Origin: an uncultured Flavobacteriales bacterium
GTDB lineage: Bacteria > Bacteroidota > Bacteroidia > Flavobacteriales_D > Sanyastnellaceae
Assembly: GCA_937974555.1 (NCBI GenBank)
Contig: CALJKR010000071.1
Coordinates: forward strand, 1 to 64,000
Direction of reading: 5' to 3'
DNA: 64,000 bases
Positions 44,030 through 51,607 of this stretch are shown here, one piece after another. Each line of letters opens with the position of its first letter. The first letter of the stretch is position 1. The notes below the pieces were generated by a model. That model made no database searches. It worked only from the letters and a program-made list of their open reading frames with translations, and was not told where the DNA came from. A program made the translations under genes and the position numbers.

Positions 44030-44678
44030 ACTCTGGGAAAATGTCGATTTCCGAAGCAATTAGATTCATCAGTCGCTGCGATTTTTGACTGGGCGACATT
44101 ACTTTGAAAGGTGTCTGATTGAATTCATGAAAAAGTTTTTCGGTAAGATGCAATTGAATAATCCAATTTTGATGATGGGTGTCAGTGGGATAGAATGTTA
44201 CTTTTTGATCCGACCGATTGGGGGCTTGAAATCCTCCCAAATGATATTGCCAATGATTTGATTTTTTGTCTTGGCCTTCCAACTTAAAACCAATGTATCC
44301 ACTTTGCCAGGTCCAATAAAGATCGCTTCCAGGTTCAAGTCCACAACACCCAATTTCTTGGTAATGCGTCAATGAATCAACACCCAATTGAAATTGAAAT
44401 GCTGTGATTTCATCACAACAGCTGTGATTCAGTTGGATTTTGTATTCATTGGATTTCTTTCCTTCAATGAATTTGTAAACAGAATAATTTGAGTTAGTGT
44501 ATACGGTATCGCTACCTGACAATATGATCCATTGCCCCATGATGACGGACAACTCGTCCAGATTTATTTCTTTTTTCCAAATACTATCGCAACGGAGTTG
44601 GATGGTCAAATTCAGTTGTTGAGTCCATGCAGTGCCCTGTGAGATCAAAATTAGAAAAATGACTCCAATCCATCTCAT
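44019..44678 (-). CDS. mbnP: MbnP-like copper-binding protein, partner of MbnH
   Basis: A 219-residue exported protein (signal MRWIGVIFLILISQGTAWTQ). The core matches the MbnP family pattern in Bacteroidota: FQLGVDSL, then GLEPGSDLYWTWQSGY (residues 113-128) and YHLGGFQ (145-151). MbnP proteins bind Cu(I) after a tryptophan is oxidised to kynurenine by MbnH; W122 and W124 are candidate targets. Two CC pairs (87-88 and 111-112) are unusual additions and may form disulfides or bind metal. It overlaps the sensor gene by four bases and mbnH by 11. Confidence 0.8.
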   Translation of the reverse strand: MRWIGVIFLILISQGTAWTQQLNLTIQLRCDSIWKKEINLDELSVIMGQWIILSGSDTVYTNSNYSVYKFIEGKKSNEYKIQLNHSCCDEITAFQFQLGVDSLTHYQEIGCCGLEPGSDLYWTWQSGYIGFKLEGQDKKSNHWQYHLGGFQAPNRSDQKVTFYPTDTHHQNWIIQLHLTEKLFHEFNQTPFKVMSPSQKSQRLMNLIASEIDIFPEYEK

Positions 44679-45133
44679 GGTTTAATGGGGTGATCGGTGA
44701 AAATGCGGGCCCAATTTTTTGCTATTTCATCAAAATGGACTTGTTGTTCTTCTGTACAAATATTGCGGATTTCTTCGAGGTGTTTGATATTGATAAGTTC
44801 TACACCGCCAATGGCTTGGCACAAATCGCTTTGGATAGAATCCGTTGAGAGATGACGGAAATGGGCTTCGTACATTTTTTGCCTGATGCCCTTGATGATT
44901 TCATTTTGCTCTTTTATTTGTTCGATGTGTTGATGAATCAAGTGATGAAACTTTTCTTTTTGGTCTACATTAAGATTCAATTGATCTTCAATGAGTTCCT
45001 TGGGTCCGTGATTGGGTCGGTGCGGACCATGAGGTCCAAAAAATCGTGGACCCAAAGTAAAAAAGCCAACGACGATGAGGTTTAGAATTATCAAAGCCCA
45101 AGTGAGCCGCTTGTATGTCTTAAGTTCATTCAT
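44675..45133 (-). CDS. Membrane-anchored periplasmic metal sensor-like protein (CnrX / Spy-CpxP family)
   Basis: A 152-residue protein with a single N-terminal membrane helix (about 9-30) and a helical periplasmic domain. It resembles the heavy-metal-sensor/Spy group: LNLNVDQKEKFHHLIHQHIEQI, then RQKMYEAHF and the C-terminal LEEIRNICTEEQQVHFDEI repeat of the LTxxQ type. Histidines are frequent (PHGPHRPNHGP, HHLIHQH) and could bind metal. In Cupriavidus, CnrX is a sensor of similar size that controls an ECF sigma through CnrY. The start was set at ATG 45133, overlapping the preceding gene by eight bases. Alternatively it is a periplasmic chaperone of the Spy type. Confidence 0.78.
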   Translation of the reverse strand: MNELKTYKRLTWALIILNLIVVGFFTLGPRFFGPHGPHRPNHGPKELIEDQLNLNVDQKEKFHHLIHQHIEQIKEQNEIIKGIRQKMYEAHFRHLSTDSIQSDLCQAIGGVELINIKHLEEIRNICTEEQQVHFDEIAKNWARIFTDHPIKP

Positions 45134-45404
45134 ACTGAATAGAAGAATAAGTTTTTTCAATAAGGGAAACCATTTCGTTGCTTTGTAATGAAACATTCTC
45201 GGGAGAATACTTCTTTTTAAAAGAAAGAATTCCCAGGGTATTAATGGCAACAATGATAATGGCCAACCCAACCAATTTCCATAAAGAGACGGTGGATTCT
45301 ATACGTTCCTTTTGGTTTTGAATTTTACCTTGGATTTTGGTCCACAAAAAAGGTGACGCATCAACCTGTTGAATTTTTTGCGATATGTTCTCTAATCTAT
45401 CCAT
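45126..45404 (-). CDS. Putative single-pass anti-sigma-like protein (CnrY-sized)
   Basis: A 92-residue protein: a cytoplasmic N-terminal region (1-47, MDRLENISQKIQ...), one membrane helix (about 48-68, WKLVGLAIIIVAINTLGIL) and a short periplasmic tail. It has no recognisable zinc-binding anti-sigma motif. Its place between an ECF sigma gene and a periplasmic sensor, overlapping both by eight bases, suggests that it holds the sigma factor at the membrane, as CnrY (about 95 residues) does. That role is inferred from position, size and topology only. Confidence 0.62.
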   Translation of the reverse strand: MDRLENISQKIQQVDASPFLWTKIQGKIQNQKERIESTVSLWKLVGLAIIIVAINTLGILSFKKKYSPENVSLQSNEMVSLIEKTYSSIQYE

Positions 45405-45966
45405 TGCTAGATATCCATTTAGACGATAAATTGAAATCAATTTCCTCTTCTTTTTGAATCTTTTCAAAAAGATTTTTTTTTGCGCTGGAGACTAAGCCCT
45501 CTACGGTTTTTGGTGCGAGTTGCATCATTTCACTGGCTTCTTGAATGGAGAAACCTTGGATTTTGCATAATATCAAGACCTCTTTTTGTTTCTTGGGCAA
45601 TTGGTCAATAAGCTGCATCAGGATTGCCACTTCATCATGGTGTTCAGCCAAAACGCCGGGGTGTAAAAAAGATCGCTGCGGAGAGAGATTGTCCAATTGG
45701 AAAAAGGTAATCCCGCCTCCACGTTTATCCCGCTTTTGTGATTTAATTAAATCCAAAGCGGTGTTCACAGTTATCCTGTAAATCCAAGTTTTAAGATGTG
45801 ACTCGCCTCTAAATTTATCAAGTCTTTCATATACTTTAATGAAGACGTCTTGGGTTATTTCTTCAGCATCCTGGTTGTTCCAGACATAATTTAAAGCCAG
45901 ATTAAAGACCCATTTGTGGTGGGCCTTATAAATCTTTTCAAGGTCATCCAATTGCGATTGACTCAT
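45397..45966 (-). CDS. ECF-type RNA polymerase sigma factor
   Basis: A 189-residue sigma-70 family regulator with regions 2 and 4 only. Region 2 shows YVWNNQDAEEITQDVFIKVYERLDKF and HLKTWIYRITVN; region 4 shows QLPKKQKEVLILCKIQGFSIQEASEMM and the helix-turn-helix end TVEGLVSSAKKNL. Length and structure equal those of CnrH-like metal-responsive sigmas. Its ATG overlaps the stop of a TPR gene, and it is followed by the small membrane protein and the sensor. The target promoters cannot be identified from this window. Confidence 0.92.
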   Translation of the reverse strand: MSQSQLDDLEKIYKAHHKWVFNLALNYVWNNQDAEEITQDVFIKVYERLDKFRGESHLKTWIYRITVNTALDLIKSQKRDKRGGGITFFQLDNLSPQRSFLHPGVLAEHHDEVAILMQLIDQLPKKQKEVLILCKIQGFSIQEASEMMQLAPKTVEGLVSSAKKNLFEKIQKEEEIDFNLSSKWISSNG

Positions 45967-47045
45967 GGTTCAGGAAACTCCAATTGGAAACGATTGTACC
46001 ACTCGCAAAACGCAGTCCATTGTTGCGGATTGTTCATGCGCCAAGTATTGAATTGCTCTGGCAGTGCCGCTCTGAATAGCCAGTGATTATAGGCATCGAA
46101 ATGTTGACTGTCTAAAATTATTTTTTGGTAATCCAAAATATCCTCTTGCCAGAAATTATATATTTTGGGATTGAGATAAAGGTCCAAAATGCGGTGCCTT
46201 AAAATACCGAGTGTGTTTAAATTGATCTCGGTAATGCTATCGTGTGAGATGTTTTTAATCATCGACGAATAGGCGATGCAACGCGGGGGATGCATACCAA
46301 ACTCATCCAATTGGATGGCATCATCTTCAAATAAAGGATTGCAAAAGTGGGTAATCCATTGAGCGCTTGGGGATATTTGAATACATTTTTGGTATTGCTC
46401 AAACAGTTTAATCCCCATGAGTTCATGAAAAGGTGAGGTCTTGTCCAAATTCATGAAAGTTTCTCCCAATACCAGTCCATTGACCACTTCAGCCTGATCG
46501 AAATAGATGATGGCGGCTTTGTAATAATTCAATGCATAATTGGGGTCAAGTTCAATTCCTTTTAAATAATTGAAAAGTGCTTGGCCGGTTTCCCCTTCAA
46601 TGCTGGCCAGGTTTCCTTTTTCCAAATACAGAACGCCTGACTTAGGAAAATGACTTAAACCGACTTCAAAAATTTCCTTGGCCGCCATTTTGTTTTTGGT
46701 CATGTAATAAGCATTGCCAAGGATTTGAAAAAACTGAGGTGTAGCATCAGGATGGTTAATCAAGGGTTGCAATGTCGCAACGGATTGCGTGTAGTTTTTT
46801 AAGATGTACTGCAATTGCCCTACTTCAAAAGTGTAAATGAAATTGGAGGGTTCTAGCTGCGCGGCTTCCTGCATCAAACGCAGGCTTAGTTGGGGCTTGT
46901 CTTCATCCAAAGCCATCCTGGATTCTTCTGCTTTGGACAATGCCAAAAATCCATTGGATAAAATCAAAGAATCCAATTGTGCGCGCATTCCCAAATGAAA
47001 CAGCGCAAACAAAAGGGAGATTGTGATTTTAGTAAATGGGCCCAT
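45963..47045 (-). CDS. Exported TPR-repeat protein
   Basis: A 360-residue protein with a signal peptide (MGPFTKITISLLFALFHLGMRAQ) and four or five tetratricopeptide-like helical pairs between about residues 30 and 210 (for example GNAYYMTKNKMAAKEIFEVGLSHFP, GQALFNYLKGIELDPNYALNYYKAAIIYF). The C-terminal half is not a recognised domain. The start was placed at ATG 47045, since longer readings run into the upstream endonuclease gene and lack a signal. It overlaps the sigma-factor gene by four bases. The function is unknown. Confidence 0.75.
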   Translation of the reverse strand: MGPFTKITISLLFALFHLGMRAQLDSLILSNGFLALSKAEESRMALDEDKPQLSLRLMQEAAQLEPSNFIYTFEVGQLQYILKNYTQSVATLQPLINHPDATPQFFQILGNAYYMTKNKMAAKEIFEVGLSHFPKSGVLYLEKGNLASIEGETGQALFNYLKGIELDPNYALNYYKAAIIYFDQAEVVNGLVLGETFMNLDKTSPFHELMGIKLFEQYQKCIQISPSAQWITHFCNPLFEDDAIQLDEFGMHPPRCIAYSSMIKNISHDSITEINLNTLGILRHRILDLYLNPKIYNFWQEDILDYQKIILDSQHFDAYNHWLFRAALPEQFNTWRMNNPQQWTAFCEWYNRFQLEFPEP

Positions 47046-47055
47046 TAGCAATTGA

Positions 47056-47916
47056 TTACTCAAATATACGAGGTTCAAATTTGAAAATAAAGGCGTCGTG
47101 GTCGGACAGATATTTTTTTTGATTCTTTGTGTCTGAATCAGCATAACGCACACTTTCAAATTGGACGCATTTCCATTTGGAATTGAAAAAAATAAAATCA
47201 ATACAGTCATTGGAGAAACTAGTGCCAAAGCCATGAAATGAAGGGGTTGACCAAAAAGAGGTGTCTCCTGCCGGACAAACCATTGTGCGCAATGGGGTTA
47301 GTGCCAAGTCTTGAATGTTGGTGTTGAAATCTCCACCCAAAAGAATCGGGAATTGGTTGTTTTCCTTTTCTAGTTCAGCGGCGATGATCTTTCCACTTTC
47401 TGCTCTGGCTTGGGTACCGATGTGATCCCAATGGGTATTGGCCATGAGTAGGGTGTCATGCGTATGCACATCATACAACTTTACCCAAGTGCAAATCCGC
47501 TCACAGGCAGCGTCCCAACTTTTTGAAGGTATTTCAGGTGTGGCTGAAAGCCAGATGGTTTTTCCTGAAATGAATTGAAACCGCTGGGCGTTAAAGAATA
47601 TGGGTGCATATTCTCCTAGGGATTGTCCATCTTCTCTTCCCACGCCATAATAGTTGTAATCAACCAGCGCCGCTTGCAAATCCTTCAGTTGATCCAACAA
47701 TACTTCTTGGAAAAAATAAATATCTGCTTTTTGTTCTTGAATCCAAGGTAAAGTGGTGGAGCTTCTCAATGGCCAGGCATTCACTCCATCATTGGGGTTG
47801 TTGTATCGAATATTTAAATCAACCAAAACCAGTGGCTTTTTGGCTTGCGCATGCAGCACTGGGCTGATCAAGCAAACGATAAAGATGAGCGCGATGGGAA
47901 GTTTAGCGATTCTCAA
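47056..47916 (-). CDS. Exported endonuclease/exonuclease/phosphatase family protein
   Basis: A 286-residue protein with a signal peptide (MRIAKLPIALIFIVCLISPVLHAQ) and an EEP fold. The metal and catalytic motifs are present: LDLNIR-type start (VDLNIRYNNPNDG), the Glu in FFQEVL, the NTHWDHIG motif, the GGDFN motif and the C-terminal SDHDAF. This is the pattern of Mg2+-dependent DNases and phosphodiesterases, and the enzyme would act in the periplasm or outside the cell. It overlaps the preceding gene by 14 bases. Confidence 0.9.
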   Translation of the reverse strand: MRIAKLPIALIFIVCLISPVLHAQAKKPLVLVDLNIRYNNPNDGVNAWPLRSSTTLPWIQEQKADIYFFQEVLLDQLKDLQAALVDYNYYGVGREDGQSLGEYAPIFFNAQRFQFISGKTIWLSATPEIPSKSWDAACERICTWVKLYDVHTHDTLLMANTHWDHIGTQARAESGKIIAAELEKENNQFPILLGGDFNTNIQDLALTPLRTMVCPAGDTSFWSTPSFHGFGTSFSNDCIDFIFFNSKWKCVQFESVRYADSDTKNQKKYLSDHDAFIFKFEPRIFE

Positions 47917-48838
47917 TGGCTTTGTTCATGATATCAATTTGACCCTGATAATACTCGCTGCCTTCTGTATTGTTATCCGCCTTGGCCATTTCTAACGCCT
48001 TGACGTAATAACGTTTTGCATCTTCTGGATGTCCCAATTTCCAGTGGCAGAAACCGGCATTGTTGATGATAATCTCATCATTGGGATTGATGGAATATGC
48101 TTTGTTGATATAGGTTAAGGCTTCTGTGTACTCTTCATCCATCATTTTACATGTCGCTACATTGGATAGGGTGATGACATTGGCGTCGTCTTGTTCGAGC
48201 ATGATTTTACTGCATCGTTCTATTATTTCATATCCGTAGGGAAGTCCTGATTCAAACAACGCGTAAAAGTGTTCTTGTAAAGAGCTGTTTAAAAAGTTTA
48301 AGTCGTCTTCTACGGGTTCATTTTTCATCCAATACCAACTGTTTTTATTGGCTTGTCCTTGTCTGATGGTATTGATCATTTCTTCTTCCATCCAATCCCA
48401 ATGTTGGGACTCCCTTAGTACATAGATTTTTCCCAATCTTAAATCCAAGCGATTGGGGTATTTGGATATGCCTTGATTGATATACTTCACGGAAAGTTGA
48501 ATCAAACTATCGTTTATTGTGGGAGTTCCATAGATATATCCGGATACGTTTCCTAAACTATCAACCATTTCCAATGCTTCACTGCCATCTTCAGGAGGGG
48601 TGGTATTTAATGTCACAATTTCAGTAAATGCGCGCATCGCGAAATAATTAAATATCGCTACTTCTGTTTCAGGATTATTTGGCTCATTTTTACGCCAATC
48701 CAAGATGAGCTGATACATGCTTGTAGTATCATTTTCTTCCATTTTTAAATCAAACTTCTCCTGGTAAGTTTGTGCAACAATGAAATTTGCGAAGAGCGAT
48801 AGTACGGCGAATGTGAAGCTAATTTTTTTCATTTTCAT
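47903..48838 (-). CDS. Exported tetratricopeptide-repeat protein
   Basis: A 311-residue protein with a signal peptide (MKMKKISFTFAVLSLFANFIVAQ) and a C-terminal TPR block (about 215-300, ALTYINKAYSINPNDEIIINNAGFCHWKLGHPEDAKRYY). The N-terminal part is acidic and without known motifs. An internal start at the second Met is equally possible. It overlaps the CHAP gene by four bases and the endonuclease by 14. No specific function can be given. Confidence 0.8.
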   Translation of the reverse strand: MKMKKISFTFAVLSLFANFIVAQTYQEKFDLKMEENDTTSMYQLILDWRKNEPNNPETEVAIFNYFAMRAFTEIVTLNTTPPEDGSEALEMVDSLGNVSGYIYGTPTINDSLIQLSVKYINQGISKYPNRLDLRLGKIYVLRESQHWDWMEEEMINTIRQGQANKNSWYWMKNEPVEDDLNFLNSSLQEHFYALFESGLPYGYEIIERCSKIMLEQDDANVITLSNVATCKMMDEEYTEALTYINKAYSINPNDEIIINNAGFCHWKLGHPEDAKRYYVKALEMAKADNNTEGSEYYQGQIDIMNKAIENR

Positions 48839-49452
48839 TTTTTATGTAACCATCCCAATATTTCGGAATCATTCAATGAGAATTTTCCTTGATGGGTGTT
48901 TAATTCGATTTGAATTCGTGAAGGTGCGGTTGGACCTGGATTTTGTTGGGTTATTTCAATACTGTGGTCGTATACAGCACTGACAATGGCCACGTGGCCA
49001 TAAGGATTCCAAGCATTACCATTCCAGACGATGATATCATTGATTTGCGGGGCAACAGTACTTCCATTTTTATACTGCAGGAGATTTCGGTCTTTATTGA
49101 TCGCACCATCGGAAAGTTTCGGATTAAAAAAATCTTTGGCATGACCATAACTATTGGGCATTTTATGTTTAAAATACTCGTAGTAGTATCGCTTGACAAA
49201 TTCAACGCATTGGTATTTAAGACCAAGGTTATATCCATCCGGGGCAAGGTTTCGAGATTCGACATGTGAGACACTACCATTGTAATAAACGATTACTCCA
49301 TTGAGTTTGTCAACGGGCTGACCAATTTCTAAACCCATGTTGTGATACAATTGACGTAAAGGTTGGATTTGTGTGGCGTAGATGAATATCTGTGTGATCA
49401 ATAGCGCAGCTATACCTAGAATGAGAGGGATAGATTTTTGCGGATGAACCAT
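48835..49452 (-). CDS. CHAP-domain amidase, membrane-anchored
   Basis: A 205-residue protein with an N-terminal membrane helix (about 8-28) and a CHAP (Cys/His amidohydrolase/peptidase) domain. The catalytic Cys is C82 in YQCVEFVKRYY and the His is H153 in YGHVAIV. CHAP enzymes cleave peptidoglycan cross-links or amide bonds such as in glutathionylspermidine; the anchored form here points to the periplasm. It is the first gene of the ten-gene overlapping chain, just after the rpsA terminator. A TACCTTTC box five bases before the ATG may be its promoter. Confidence 0.85.
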   Translation of the reverse strand: MVHPQKSIPLILGIAALLITQIFIYATQIQPLRQLYHNMGLEIGQPVDKLNGVIVYYNGSVSHVESRNLAPDGYNLGLKYQCVEFVKRYYYEYFKHKMPNSYGHAKDFFNPKLSDGAINKDRNLLQYKNGSTVAPQINDIIVWNGNAWNPYGHVAIVSAVYDHSIEITQQNPGPTAPSRIQIELNTHQGKFSLNDSEILGWLHKK

Positions 49453-49466
49453 GGAGTGAAAGGTAC

Positions 49467-49497
49467 AAAAAAAGGCTGTCCGTAGACAGCCTTTTCA
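49467..49497 (-). terminator. rpsA intrinsic terminator
   Basis: 11-bp perfect stem AAAAGGCTGTC / GACAGCCTTTT with a four-base loop at 49470-49495, followed by a T run on the minus strand. Confidence 0.92.
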
Positions 49498-49518
49498 AAT
49501 TATTCACAGAAGAGGAGA

Positions 49519-51426
49519 TTATTCTCCTTTGCCTTCCATTTTCTCTTTCAATGCAGCCAAGGCACCGATATCACCCAATGTAGATTTTTCTACTTGAGCA
49601 TTAACGGCTTTCACTGCGTTAGAATCACCACCTTCTGGTTTCTTACCTGTACGAGGTTTCTTAGGAGCTTCAGCTGATGCTTCTTCTTCTTTGAAAGTTC
49701 CAGTGTGAGAAACCGCAATCTTGCGTTGGTTTTTGTTGAATTCCAAAACAACGAATTCCAAAGTCTCATCAACTTTTGCAGTTGATCCATCTTCTTTCTT
49801 CATGTTTTTGCTTACGCAGAATCCTTCCAAACCATAAGGCAATGATACGATAGCATGGCTACCTTCTTTGCGGATGATTGTTCCTTGGTGACGAGATCCT
49901 TCAGTGAAGACAGTTTCAAAGACATCCCAAGGATTTTCTTCGATTTGTTTGTGTCCCAAGCTGATTTTACGGCTCTCTTTGTCCAATTCTAAAACAACAA
50001 CTTCCATATCATCACCGATAGCACAGAATTCAGATGGATGCTTGATTTTTTTGCTCCAAGACAAATCTGAAATGTGTACCAAACCATCGATACCTTCTGC
50101 CAATTCACAGAAAACTCCGAAGTTGGTGAATGCACGAACTTTGGCTGTATGCTTGCTGGATACTGGGAAACGAGACTCAATACCTTCCCAAGGATCTGAA
50201 GTCAATTGCTTCATACCCAAGCTCAATTTGCGCTCATCTTTTTCAACTGCCAATACCACACACTCTACATCTTGTCCTACTTTCAAGAAATCTTGAGCAG
50301 AACGCAAGTGAGAGCTCCATGACATTTCTGATACGTGGATCAAACCTTCAACACCTGCAGCAACTTCTACAAAAGCGCCATAATCAGCCAAAACAACTAC
50401 TTTACCAGTAACTTTTTGACCCACTTGCAATGTGTCTTGGTATGCATCCCATGGGTGAGCAGAAAGCTGCTTCAAGCCCAATGCAATGCGCTTCTTGTCA
50501 TCATCGAAGTCAAGGATAACCACGTTGATTTTAGAATCCAACTGAACCACTTCTTCTGGGTGGTTGATACGTCCCCAAGAAAGATCGGTGATGTGGATCA
50601 AACCATCTACGCCGCCAAGGTCGATGAATACGCCATAGCTGGTGATGTTTTTGACAACACCTTCCAATACTTGACCTTTCTCCAAACCAGACATGATTTG
50701 CTTCTTTTGCTCTTCAATTTCTGCTTCGATAAGTGCTTTGTGAGATACAACAACGTTCTTGAATTCGTTGTTAATCTTAACAACTTTCAATTCCATTACT
50801 TTTCCTACATACACATCGTAATCGCGGATTGGCTTAACGTCAATTTGAGAACCTGGTAAGAATGCTTCCAAACCAAATACATCAACAATCAAACCTCCTT
50901 TGGTACGACACTTCACTTCTCCTTTGATGATTTCACCTGATTCCAATGCATTGTTTACATCAGTCCAAGCGCTCAACAAACGAGCTGTTTTGTGCGATAC
51001 ACGCATTTGTCCAGACTTGTCTTCTTGAGTCTCAATGAAGATAGGAACTACATCTCCTACTTTCAAATCTGGGTTGTAACGGAATTCAGTCACGGCTACT
51101 ACGCCTTCTGACTTGTATCCGATGTTCACAACTACTTCTTTTTTACCAATAGAAACGATGGTTCCTTGAACCACTTCTTTTTCTTTGATGGTAGACAAAG
51201 TTTTTCCATAAACCTCATCAAAGCGCTTGCGCTCATCTGCAGTGTATCCACCAGCTGCTTCGTAAGCATCCCAGTTAAATTCACCGTTGCTGTTCATGTA
51301 TTGTGCGTCGTCAGCAGTGCTGTACAAATCCATTGGCTCTTCACGAGAAATGGTTTCTTCTGCATGACTTGGAGCGACTGCTCCTGTGTTTTCGGCGTTT
51401 TCAGCCGGGGTTGTGTTTTCTGCCAT
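49519..51426 (-). CDS. rpsA: 30S ribosomal protein S1
   Basis: A 635-residue S1 protein with six S1 (OB-fold RNA-binding) domains; repeats such as GQVLEGVVKNITSYGVFIDLGGVDGLIHITDLSW and GQKVTGKVVVLADYGAFVEVAAGVEGLIHVSEMSW are clear. The N-terminal 75 residues and the C-terminal 60 are charged and low in complexity. The start is ATG 51426 (MAENTTPAEN), because the 16 residues before it are not conserved in type. In Bacteroidota S1 is present although mRNAs rarely carry Shine-Dalgarno sites. The gene is monocistronic with its own terminator. A palindrome at 51521-51536 lies in the divergent upstream region. Confidence 0.95.
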   Translation of the reverse strand: MAENTTPAENAENTGAVAPSHAEETISREEPMDLYSTADDAQYMNSNGEFNWDAYEAAGGYTADERKRFDEVYGKTLSTIKEKEVVQGTIVSIGKKEVVVNIGYKSEGVVAVTEFRYNPDLKVGDVVPIFIETQEDKSGQMRVSHKTARLLSAWTDVNNALESGEIIKGEVKCRTKGGLIVDVFGLEAFLPGSQIDVKPIRDYDVYVGKVMELKVVKINNEFKNVVVSHKALIEAEIEEQKKQIMSGLEKGQVLEGVVKNITSYGVFIDLGGVDGLIHITDLSWGRINHPEEVVQLDSKINVVILDFDDDKKRIALGLKQLSAHPWDAYQDTLQVGQKVTGKVVVLADYGAFVEVAAGVEGLIHVSEMSWSSHLRSAQDFLKVGQDVECVVLAVEKDERKLSLGMKQLTSDPWEGIESRFPVSSKHTAKVRAFTNFGVFCELAEGIDGLVHISDLSWSKKIKHPSEFCAIGDDMEVVVLELDKESRKISLGHKQIEENPWDVFETVFTEGSRHQGTIIRKEGSHAIVSLPYGLEGFCVSKNMKKEDGSTAKVDETLEFVVLEFNKNQRKIAVSHTGTFKEEEASAEAPKKPRTGKKPEGGDSNAVKAVNAQVEKSTLGDIGALAALKEKMEGKGE

Positions 51427-51520
51427 GTGGCATTTAAAATTGTATTTGTTCCTTTTTTTTGGAGGCTTGAACAAATGGGTTCAACTTATTTCATTTCTTT
51501 GCCATGCCTCAACAGCAAAG

Positions 51521-51536
51521 TTCCCCTTTTGGGGAA
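51521..51536. repeat. Palindrome in the rpsA / GH13 divergent region
   Basis: TTCCCC-TTTT-GGGGAA, a perfect 6-bp stem with a four-base loop, about 95 bases upstream of rpsA. Apart from this, the 181-base divergent region shows no element that I recognise. Confidence 0.4.
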
Positions 51537-51607
51537 CGCGAATTTACCACATATCCGTTACCAAATCAAAAAAAATATAGGGTAGAGGTTGAGCTTAATC
51601 AATTGAT

